From Nostoc sp. MG11 (GTDB taxonomy: Bacteria; Cyanobacteriota; Cyanobacteriia; Cyanobacteriales; Nostocaceae): a DNA stretch of 64,000 nucleotides. Every line of letters begins with the position of its first letter. Position 1 is the first letter of the stretch. The DNA lies in the NCBI RefSeq assembly GCF_014904695.1, contig NZ_JACXXN010000011.1:124001-188000 (forward strand), written 5' to 3'. The notes beneath the pieces were generated by a model, which made no database searches, had not been told where the DNA came from, and saw only the letters and a program-made list of their open reading frames with translations. Shown here piece after piece: positions 46,277-53,660 of this stretch. A program made the translations under genes and the position numbers.

Positions 46277-46810
46277 CTACATTGGGTTAACTAACTTAAA
46301 CATTTCTAGTTCCATTTTGTAATACTTGGTTGTACGTCCTACTGGAGTCATTCCTAACCTCTGGATCACGCGAAGTGAGTTTGTGTTTTCAGAACGGGCA
46401 ATTGAATAGATTACAGGAAGTTTCAAAGTCTTAAATCCGTAATCCAGAATCACTTTCGCGGCTTCGGTAGCATATCCTTTTCCCCAAGCGGATTTCTTGA
46501 GATGCCACCCTATTTCGTAATTTGGGGTCAATTGTTCATCTTCATCTCGGAGTTGGATGAGGATGATCGTTCCCACAATTTCTTCGGTCTCTTTAGGAAG
46601 AATTGCCTAAAAACCACTGCCATTGTTCAATTCTTGTGACTTTGTAATCCATCTTTTCAGCAAATTTTTTGAACTTTCAACGCTATCCACTTTAGTTATG
46701 ATAAAGCGCGTAACTTCGGGATCACTATAAATATAAAACGCTTGTCCTGTGTCTGCTTGGGGACTCCAAGTACGGATAATAAGACGGTCAGTTTCAGCAA
46801 TGATATTCAT
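46277..46810 (-). pseudogene. RimJ/RimL-type GNAT acetyltransferase interrupted by an in-frame TAG
   Basis: Codons from ATG 46810 give MNIIAETDRLIIRTW... and reach NNGSGF, then TAG (46607-46609). Without any shift the same frame continues as AILPKETEEIVGTIILIQL and then GWHLKKSAWGKGYATEA and NTNSLRVIQRLGM to 46277. RimL-type GNATs have GFWA at this place, so a single TGG-to-TAG change explains the break. An internal GTG (46576) cannot restore a full domain. The rest looks intact, so the mutation is recent or the codon is read through. Confidence 0.8.
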
Positions 46811-46930
46811 GTGGAATGATTTTCTATATTAAGCAAAAATCAATTTTTCTATGACCACAGTCATCACTTTAATATAAAAAATAGAAGCAATGATTATTTG
46901 CCAACCCCTAAATAAAAATACCTGTTTTGT

Positions 46931-47488
46931 ATGACCATTGAAAGAGTTACCCAAAAACACTATCCCAAGGCTGAGATTGGGCGGCGAGGTATGGCATTGG
47001 GACTTGATTTCCTGGTTGTCTGGTTAGTCAGTTCCCTGCTAGGAGGCAACAATCCCGGTATTCAATTTGTGCAGATTCTAGTTTTTGTCATAGCTTGGCT
47101 AATTTTGCGGGTAGTGTTGGTATACAACAATCAAGGGCAAAGTTTAGGGCGTTGGGCGTTCGATTTAAAAGTGTTGGAAGTCGAAGATAGGCAAGTAGTG
47201 GGCAGAATCCCAGATTTGCGATCGCTGCTGAAGCGTGAGGCGATCATTGGTTGTGGTGCGCTTTTAGTGTCAATTGCCCTGAGTAACATTAGAGCCAATC
47301 CTACTGCTATACTTCTAGTACTTCCCCTGGCAATCGATTGTGCTACTGCCTTCTCTGATACTCAGATGCGGCAAGCTTTGCACGATCGCTATACAGGAAC
47401 TTTCATAGTTTCGTCGCGTCGAGGCTACTCGCTAGATATAAAAGTTAAGCGATTAGTTGAAAATTTGCGTCGTAATGTGAGAAGATAG
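46931..47488 (+). CDS. RDD family membrane protein
   Basis: The 185-residue protein has the RDD hallmark: an early arginine (IGRRGMALGLDFLVVWLVSSLL), then QGQSLGRWAFDLKVL, and a C-terminal LHDRYTGTFIV. Three to four hydrophobic spans are visible. RDD proteins are poorly characterised membrane proteins, some linked to ion transport. It directly precedes rpmG-rpsR and may share a transcript with them. Confidence 0.85.
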   Translation: MTIERVTQKHYPKAEIGRRGMALGLDFLVVWLVSSLLGGNNPGIQFVQILVFVIAWLILRVVLVYNNQGQSLGRWAFDLKVLEVEDRQVVGRIPDLRSLLKREAIIGCGALLVSIALSNIRANPTAILLVLPLAIDCATAFSDTQMRQALHDRYTGTFIVSSRRGYSLDIKVKRLVENLRRNVRR

Positions 47489-47531
47489 TCATTTGTGTTA
47501 ATTCTCTTCAGGCTTTACTGTTTGTAAGATT

Positions 47532-47726
47532 ATGGCTAAGAGCAAAGGCGCCCGCATAATAGTCACACTAGAATGCACTGAGTGTCGCACTAACCTAGAT
47601 AAGCGCTCTGCTGGTGTTTCACGGTATACCAGCACCAAGAACCGTCGCAATACAACCAATCGTCTAGAACTGAAAAAGTTCTGTACCCACTGCAACAAAC
47701 ATACCGTTCACAAGGAAATTAAGTAA
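47532..47726 (+). CDS. rpmG: 50S ribosomal protein L33
   Basis: The 64-residue basic protein is L33, with [14 protein letters not shown] and [15 protein letters not shown]. Both CxxC pairs are retained, so it is the zinc-binding (C+) form. It is followed 2 bp later by rpsR, the usual cyanobacterial order, and then RNase II. Confidence 0.96.
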   Translation: MAKSKGARIIVTLECTECRTNLDKRSAGVSRYTSTKNRRNTTNRLELKKFCTHCNKHTVHKEIK

Positions 47727-47728
47727 AG

Positions 47729-47944
47729 ATGAGCTACTATCGTCGTCGCCTGTCTCCGATCAAGCCAGGAGAACCAATCGATTACAAAGATGTTGATTTG
47801 TTGCGTAAGTTTATCACCGAGCGAGGCAAGATATTACCCCGCCGGATTACTGGACTGACGTGTAAACAACAGCGAGATTTGACATTAGCAATTAAGCGAT
47901 CGCGGATTGTGGCTTTGTTGCCATTTATCAATGCAGAAGGCTAA
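47729..47944 (+). CDS. rpsR: 30S ribosomal protein S18
   Basis: The 71-residue protein has the S18 core [22 protein letters not shown] and [11 protein letters not shown] followed by [16 protein letters not shown]. It lies 2 bp after rpmG and is certainly co-transcribed with it. Length is normal for cyanobacteria. Confidence 0.96.
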   Translation: MSYYRRRLSPIKPGEPIDYKDVDLLRKFITERGKILPRRITGLTCKQQRDLTLAIKRSRIVALLPFINAEG

Positions 47945-47959
47945 AAAAGTGCTGGGTTA

Positions 47960-48021
47960 TGAGTGATGAGTGATGAGTTAAGAATCAAAACTTCTAACTC
48001 CTAACTCTTAACTCTTAACTT
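47960..48021. repeat. GAGTGAT and CTAACTCTTAACT repeats
   Basis: Between rpsR and the RNase gene are three GAGTGAT/GATGAGT units and then four TAACTC(T/C) units. These are STRR-like tandem short repeats as found in other spacers of the window, with no known function. Confidence 0.65.
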
Positions 48022-48062
48022 ACAAAATATTTAAATTGTTCACCAAATAAAGCGCGAGAGTT

Positions 48063-50123
48063 GTGGAGAAGGGGACGCTAGTTGAATTTAGGGTTCAAGG
48101 CGATCGTCGTCTGGGTGTCGTAGATCGTCCAGACGGCAAAACCCGCTGGTTTGTGGTAGACGAACGTGGTCAATCCCACAGCCTCGCGCCTAGACAAATT
48201 ACTTATACAGTTAACGGACAAACCTACAAGCCATCAGAGATTCCCAGCTTTTTGGAGCAAGCCCAGGCTTATTTAGATCCATCTAGTTTAGAAGTAGCTT
48301 GGGAATTACTGGTTGAGGACGGGGAAACTGTCACCCCAAACCAAATGGCGAATCTGCTTTTTTCTGAATCAGACGCGCTTTATTGTTATGCCGCTCACTG
48401 CTTGTTATCAGAGGACAAACTCTACTTCAAGCAAAAAGCGGAGGCTTACGAGCCGCGAACTGCTGCTCAGGTAGCAGAACGCAAGCACCAGATGGAAGTA
48501 GAGGCTCTAAAAGCTAAGGGACAGCAGGAATTTTTGGCTCGCGTAGAGCAGGCGCTTAAAGGTGAAGCAGTAGAGTGGCAGCGCCACGATCTCCAGCGCC
48601 TAGAAGGATTGGAAAAATATGCAGCGCTGCTTGCTGACACCGTGCGGATGGGGGTCAATTATGACTCTTTGGCTCGCGCCTATCCTCCCCCGGCTCCAGT
48701 TTTAGAAACTATGACCATGCTGGGACGCCCCACAACTCCCCCAGGAGCCTTTCAACTTTTGGTGGACTTAGGTTGGTGGAGTCCTTACGAGAACTTGTTC
48801 CTGCGTCGTTCTTCAATTCCGATTCAGTTTCCTAATAAGGTATTAGAAGTGGCGCAACAGCGTTTGGATTTTCCACCGACCGACTTAGATGCAAATCGCC
48901 TAGATTTGACTCACCTGAAGGCATACACAATTGATGATGAAAGTACTACTGAGATCGATGATGGTCTGAGTTGGGAATTATTGCCTGATGGACGAGAGCG
49001 GCTGTGGGTGCATATAGCCGATCCCACCCGGTGGTTAGCGCCAGAAGATGATTTAGATCTCGAAGCCAGAAAGCGGGGTAGTACAGTTTACCTGCCCACT
49101 GGAATGATTCCCATGTTTCCAGAGTTACTGGCAACTGGGCCGATGAGTCTAGTACAGGGACGGGTTTGTTGCGCCCTCAGCTTTGGGATTGTTCTAGATC
49201 TAACTGGAGCAGTAGAAGATTACAGTATTCATACCAGCTTTATTAAGCCGACTTATCGCCTCACCTACGAAGATGCCGATGAAGTGCTGGAATTAGGAGT
49301 ACAAGCAGAACCAGAAATTGAAGCGATCGCCACTTGGGCACAACGGCGCAGAGCTTGGCGGTATGCTCAAGGCGCAATTAGCATCAATATGCCAGAGGCG
49401 ATGATCAAAGTCAAAGGTGACGAGATCAACATTGACATTTTAGATGATTCTGCATCGCGGCAACTAGTAGCAGAGATGATGATTCTGGCTGGTGAAGTTG
49501 CTGCCCGTTACGGTCAAGCTCATAACATACCTCTGCCCTTTCGCGGTCAGCCGCAGCCAGAATTACCCCCAGAAGAGGAATTACTCCAGCTACCCGCAGG
49601 ATTTGTTCGCGCTTGCGCCATGCGTCGTTGTATGCCCAAGAGTGAAATGAGCATCACGCCTTTACGCCATGCTGGTTTGGGCTTGGATACTTACACTCAA
49701 GCGACTTCTCCCATTCGTCGCTACAGTGACTTACTAACCCATTTTCAACTTAAAGCCCATTTGCGCGGCGAAATGCTGCCATTTTCAGCAGAACAACTCA
49801 AAGAAGTGATGATGACTGTCACTACTACCACCCAAGAGGTGACGATGGTAGAACGGCAAACTAATAGATATTGGGCTTTAGAATATCTGCGCCGTCATCC
49901 AGAACAAACTTGGAGTGTGACAGTATTGATGTGGCTGCGAGAAGACAGCAACTTGGCACTAATTCTGTTAGAAGATTTGGGCTTACAGTTACCAATGATT
50001 TTCAAACGTTCTGTGAATTTGGGCGAACAGATATTAGTGAAAGTTAGCCACGCTGATCCGCAAAAAGACATGATCCAGTTTCAGGAAATAATTTATCAAG
50101 AAGCTCAAACAGCGGCAAATTAA
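48063..50123 (+). CDS. rnb: Ribonuclease II/R family exoribonuclease
   Basis: The 686-residue protein starts at GTG 48063 (MEKGTLVEFRVQGDRRLGV). It has an N-terminal RNA-binding part, the RNB catalytic domain with IDDGLSWELL, HIADPTRWLAPEDDLDLEARKRGSTVYLPTG and IPMFPELL, and TSPIRRYSDLLTHFQLK near the end. The metal-binding aspartates lie in TEIDDGL and the following HIADP segment. It degrades RNA 3' to 5'. The C-terminal S1-like region is short. In cyanobacteria it is the usual gene after rpmG-rpsR. Confidence 0.93.
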   Translation: MEKGTLVEFRVQGDRRLGVVDRPDGKTRWFVVDERGQSHSLAPRQITYTVNGQTYKPSEIPSFLEQAQAYLDPSSLEVAWELLVEDGETVTPNQMANLLFSESDALYCYAAHCLLSEDKLYFKQKAEAYEPRTAAQVAERKHQMEVEALKAKGQQEFLARVEQALKGEAVEWQRHDLQRLEGLEKYAALLADTVRMGVNYDSLARAYPPPAPVLETMTMLGRPTTPPGAFQLLVDLGWWSPYENLFLRRSSIPIQFPNKVLEVAQQRLDFPPTDLDANRLDLTHLKAYTIDDESTTEIDDGLSWELLPDGRERLWVHIADPTRWLAPEDDLDLEARKRGSTVYLPTGMIPMFPELLATGPMSLVQGRVCCALSFGIVLDLTGAVEDYSIHTSFIKPTYRLTYEDADEVLELGVQAEPEIEAIATWAQRRRAWRYAQGAISINMPEAMIKVKGDEINIDILDDSASRQLVAEMMILAGEVAARYGQAHNIPLPFRGQPQPELPPEEELLQLPAGFVRACAMRRCMPKSEMSITPLRHAGLGLDTYTQATSPIRRYSDLLTHFQLKAHLRGEMLPFSAEQLKEVMMTVTTTTQEVTMVERQTNRYWALEYLRRHPEQTWSVTVLMWLREDSNLALILLEDLGLQLPMIFKRSVNLGEQILVKVSHADPQKDMIQFQEIIYQEAQTAAN

Positions 50124-50192
50124 TTTTGCTATAACCCCTTTCGGCTAGCATATAAAGTAAATAGCAATATTGTTATATTTTGAAGGGATGCT

Positions 50193-50596
50193 GTGCCTGA
50201 AACTAAAGTTGTTTTTTACCAGGAAGAGGAAGGGAAAGTTCCTGTCCTTGAATGGCTGACGCGACTTTTGAAAGAAGACCGCAAAGGTTATGCAAACTGT
50301 GTTGCTCGAATCAAACAACTTTCAGCATCAGGATACGAACTCCGTCGCCCTGCGGCTGATTACTTGCGTAATACCGCATCTTGTACTTCTTTCATGGGCA
50401 AAACGTAGCGATTCTCGCACACGCCATTACAAAGGAAGAAGCAGCTGTACCACTAATTGATATTGAACGGGCGATCACACGAAAGCTTTTATTTGAAGAA
50501 AACCCAGAAGTTCATACCTACGTAGAGGAACAAGAGGATGGCGAAGACTCGCGATGCAATAAAAATCATCAACAAGATGATCAGCAGCGATCCTGA
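50193..50596 (+). pseudogene. higB: Broken HigB/RelE-family toxin gene
   Basis: From GTG 50193 the frame reads MPETKVVFYQEEEGKVPVLEWL...ELRRPAADYLRN and then goes out of frame. The end of the domain continues in another frame: YRILYFFHGQNVAILAHAI to ENPEVHTYVEEQ. About 14-15 residues (the central GIYELR-type strand of the family) are missing, with a frameshift. The toxin should be inactive. The intact antitoxin frame begins at 50538 inside its tail. Confidence 0.8.
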
Positions 50597-50849
50597 GCTT
50601 GAGTTAATGGTGGAGTCAGCCTCTATAAATGCAGAGGTGGCACAGCTGATTTATGAAGCCAGAACAAAAGCAGGGTTAACACAGAAACAGCTTGCTGAAC
50701 TTGTTGATACAAAACAGCCTGTGATTGCACGGCTTGAAGATGCTGATTACGAAGGGCACTCTCTTTCAATGCTGCAAAAAATTGCTCACGCTCTCAATCA
50801 AAGGGTAGTGATTCAGCTTGCTCCAATAGAACTAGGACTTACGCACTGA
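50538..50849 (+). CDS. higA: HigA-type XRE antitoxin
   Basis: The 103-residue protein has an XRE helix-turn-helix: LIYEARTKAGLTQKQLAELVDTKQPVIARLE (about 38-68) and LQKIAHALNQRVVIQLAP, typical of HigA antitoxins encoded after HigB. The toxin partner is broken, so the antitoxin is an orphan. Its last four residues (GLTH) and stop codon come from the end of the MITE at 50834, so the native C-terminus has been replaced or trimmed. Confidence 0.88.
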   Translation: MAKTRDAIKIINKMISSDPELELMVESASINAEVAQLIYEARTKAGLTQKQLAELVDTKQPVIARLEDADYEGHSLSMLQKIAHALNQRVVIQLAPIELGLTH

Positions 50850-51219
50850 AGCCTGAAACCTAGATCCCCCCCAGCCCACGCCAGTCGCTCCACTTGGGGA
50901 GACCCCATCGCATGATTGCGTCTCCCCAACTCTTGGAGACGCTACTTCGCGTTGGGAGAAGACCGCGCTGGCTCCCCTTAAAAAGGCTACGGTGTACACA
51001 CAAGTCTTTTAGAGTTGCCCCACAGGCTTTTGATCCCCCCAACCCCCCTTCAAAAGGGGGGCAAAAACCTCCCAAAGTCCCCTTTTGAAGGGGGATTTAG
51101 GAGGATATACAACGATTTTGGTTTTGTACACAGATGTGTGTACACCGTAGCCTTAAAAAGGGGGAAACTTCTAAAACCCCCTTAAAAATGGGGTTGGGGG
51201 ATCTGAGTGCGTAAGTCCT
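50834..51219. mobile_element. 386-bp outer MITE, copy A, in the antitoxin 3' end
   Basis: The ends are AGGACTTACGCACT and, on the other strand, AGGACTTACGCACT, a 14-bp perfect terminal inverted repeat. The interior holds a GC-rich hairpin module (CACGCCAGTCGCTCC...), several short poly-purine tracts and the nested element at 50985-51152. There is no transposase. The target duplication is not clear (AGAAC occurs on both sides with unequal spacing). Copy B, in inverted orientation, lies at 53210-53596. Confidence 0.85.
50985..51152. mobile_element. 168-bp MITE nested inside copy A
   Basis: It starts GGCTACGGTGTACACAC and ends with the exact reverse complement, GTGTGTACACCGTAGCC. The heptamer TTAAAAA flanks it on both sides (50978-50984 and 51153-51159), the target duplication. 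It lies wholly inside the outer MITE. The same nested element occupies the same place in copy B. Confidence 0.85.
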
Positions 51220-51409
51220 GAGAACATGAGCAAAGTGCATAGAGTAGGTAATAATAAGACATAAAAAAGTATTTATCTCATAAAAGTCAAAAACAAAGCG
51301 ATCGCTCTTAAATTCTCAACTTAAAAAGCGATCGCCATTATTTATATTCTGCTAATTGGTAACTGTTAATAGATAACTTCTTACTATTACCCATTCCCAG
51401 TTACTACGC

Positions 51410-53008
51410 TTAACTAACTACCGCTTCAGCTTTTTCCTCAGCTTTTTCCTTCACAAGCACATACGGTTTTTCTGCGCCTTGTGCTAGATATTCAGCTAAC
51501 TGACTTTCAATTTGATCGCGCACAATTTGGCGATACTCAAGAAAATGCTCGTTGTGAGCGCAGGCGGCAAGATAATGTTCAACAACTCCAGGGTTACGCT
51601 TGAGGATGCTAAACAAATGATGCCAGAACTTCCAGCGGGTTTCGCGTTTGATTCCTTGTCGCCAAATCACAATTAGCAGCGCTTTCACAACCACCAACTC
51701 TGGCTTTTTGGCTGGCGCTTTCCAACTTGGCAAACCCATCATTAAGAAACAGCGATAGGTGCGATCTAAATACTGTATGGGGTCGTATAAAGCACAAAAA
51801 GCTTCAATATATTCTCTGGCGATATCTTCTAGAGGACGGGTAGCAACAAAGTTCATCAAAGTTGTTTGATTGATATTGCCATCTTGATTTTCCCGTAGTC
51901 GTCCTTCTTTTTTCAGGCGATGCCACAGCGCGGTATTGGGTAACGCTTGTAACATGGCGAAAGTCGTAGAGGGAATTGCTGCTTGCTCTGCAAAACGGAC
52001 AATGCGATCGCCTGCACCAGCTTTTTCGCCATCAAACCCAATAATAAACCCAGCCATTGGGCGCAACCCAGCTTTAATAATGCTTTGTACTGCATCAGTT
52101 AGGGAACTGCGAGTATTTTGAAACTTCTTTGTCATTTGCAAACTGTCTTCATCCGGTGTTTCAATTCCTAAAAACACCGCAGCAAAGCCAGATTCAACCA
52201 TCAACTCCATTAATTCTGGGTCTTGGGCTAGGTCAATTGAAGCTTCAGTGTCAAATTTGAAGGGATACTTGTGTTCTGCCATCCAGACTTTCAACTCTTT
52301 GAGCAACAACTTGACATTCCGCTTGTTGCCAATAAAGTTATCATCTACCATGAACACACCCCGCCGCCAACCCAACTCGTAGAGATAATCTAACTCTGCC
52401 AAAAGTTGTGCAGGGGTTTTGGTGCGTGGCTTGCGACCGTAAAGAACAATAATGTCGCAAAATTCGCACTGGAAGGGACATCCGCGCGAAAACTGCACAG
52501 ACATCATGTCATAAGCATCTAATTCTAATAAATCAAAACGGGGTACTGGTGTACTTGTGACATCAGGTTTTTCTGCGGTGCGGAATGTTCCAGAGGTTTC
52601 TCCTTTTTGAATTGCCTCCACAAACATCGGTAAGGTGATTTCCCCTTCATCCAAAATCAGAAAATCTGCACCAACATTTTGAACTTCGTGAGGTACAGAA
52701 GTAGGATATGGGCCACCCACCGCGACTAACTTACCACGCCGTTTTGCTTCTTGAATTTGGTCAAGTAAATCTTGTTTTTGGACAATCATTGCAGAGAGAA
52801 TTACTACATCTGCCCATGCCCATTCTTCCTCTGTGGCTGGGCGAATGTTGCGATCAACCAGCTTAAATTCCCACTCTTGAGGCAAAATTGCCGCTACTGT
52901 TACTAAACCTAAAGGTGGTAACAAAACCTTGCGATCGACTAATGCCAAAATCTTTTCGTATGACCAAAAGGTTTTAGGAAATATCGGATACACTAGCAAG
53001 ACTCGCAT
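51410..53008 (-). CDS. B12-binding radical SAM protein (DUF4070 type)
   Basis: The start is ATG 53008 (MRVLLVYPIFPKTFWSYEK) with GAGGG nine bases upstream; a TTG three codons earlier is less likely. The 532-residue protein has an N-terminal cobalamin-binding-like domain (1-140), radical SAM cysteines 177, 181 and 184 in CPFQCEFC, and a C-terminal DUF4070-type region (EDIAREYIEAFCALY). The 2-methylhopanoid enzyme HpnP belongs to this family, and the length agrees, but closely related paralogs exist, so the substrate is uncertain. It is flanked by two inverted MITE copies and stands alone. Confidence 0.85.
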   Translation of the reverse strand: MRVLLVYPIFPKTFWSYEKILALVDRKVLLPPLGLVTVAAILPQEWEFKLVDRNIRPATEEEWAWADVVILSAMIVQKQDLLDQIQEAKRRGKLVAVGGPYPTSVPHEVQNVGADFLILDEGEITLPMFVEAIQKGETSGTFRTAEKPDVTSTPVPRFDLLELDAYDMMSVQFSRGCPFQCEFCDIIVLYGRKPRTKTPAQLLAELDYLYELGWRRGVFMVDDNFIGNKRNVKLLLKELKVWMAEHKYPFKFDTEASIDLAQDPELMELMVESGFAAVFLGIETPDEDSLQMTKKFQNTRSSLTDAVQSIIKAGLRPMAGFIIGFDGEKAGAGDRIVRFAEQAAIPSTTFAMLQALPNTALWHRLKKEGRLRENQDGNINQTTLMNFVATRPLEDIAREYIEAFCALYDPIQYLDRTYRCFLMMGLPSWKAPAKKPELVVVKALLIVIWRQGIKRETRWKFWHHLFSILKRNPGVVEHYLAACAHNEHFLEYRQIVRDQIESQLAEYLAQGAEKPYVLVKEKAEEKAEAVVS

Positions 53009-53104
53009 CAGTATCAACCCTCACACTTTGATTGTTATCCCACTCTAACGAAAATAGACAGTTATTGACTTTTTATTAAAGTTGTCCTATTTTACCATTG
53101 ATAT

Positions 53105-53212
53105 TTTTACTGGGGATTTTTAAGGGGCGGAGGGGCAGGGAGCAGAGGGGCAGGGGGAGCAGAGGGGCAGGGGAGGCGAGGCTTTGATACTCGTGAACGA
53201 GGCTTTGACAGA
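53105..53212. repeat. Purine-rich GGGGCAGGGAGCAGAG repeats and 21-bp repeat
   Basis: 53120-53175 contains repeated GGGGCAG/GAGCAGAGG units. A 21-bp unit GAGGCTTTGATACTCGTGAAC begins at 53179 and is present partly on each side of MITE copy B (53183-53208 and 53598-53623 share 26 bp), so the element entered a small tandem array. Confidence 0.65.
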
Positions 53213-53596
53213 ACTTACGCACTCAGATCCCCCAACCCCCTTAGAAAGGGGGCTTTAGACGTTCCCCCCTTTTTAAGGCTACGGTGTACACACATCTCTG
53301 TACAAAACCAAAATCGTTGTAGATCCTCCTAAATCCCCCTTAAAAAGGGGGACTTTGAGAGGTTTTTGCCCCCCTTTTGAAGGGGGGTTGAGGGGATCAA
53401 AAGCCTGTGGGGCAACTCTAAAAGACTTGTGTGTACACCGTAGCCTTTTTAAGGGGAGCCAGCGCGGTCTTCTCCCAACGCGAAGTAGCGTCTCCAAGAG
53501 TTGGGGAGACGCAATCATGCGATGGGGTCTCCCCAAGTGGAGCGACTGGCGTGGGTTAGGGGGGATCAGGGTTTCAGGCTTCAGTGCGTAAGTCCT
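53210..53596. mobile_element. Outer MITE copy B, inverted relative to copy A
   Basis: The sequence is the reverse complement of copy A with few differences; the left end is AGAACTTACGCACTCAG (one change) and the right end TGCGTAAGTCCT. TTTGA on both sides is a possible target duplication. Open frames crossing it (for example 53279-53710) encode only repeat sequence. Confidence 0.85.
53277..53445. mobile_element. Nested MITE inside copy B
   Basis: GGCTACGGTGTACACAC at the left and its complement at the right, flanked by TTTTTAA (the complement of TTAAAAA) on both sides (53270-53276 and 53446-53452). It holds the same position as in copy A, so nesting happened before the outer element multiplied. 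Confidence 0.85.
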
Positions 53597-53660
53597 ATTT
53601 GATACTCGTGAACGAGGCTTTGATACTCGCCTCCCCTGCCCCCCTAATATCCAATCCCCT

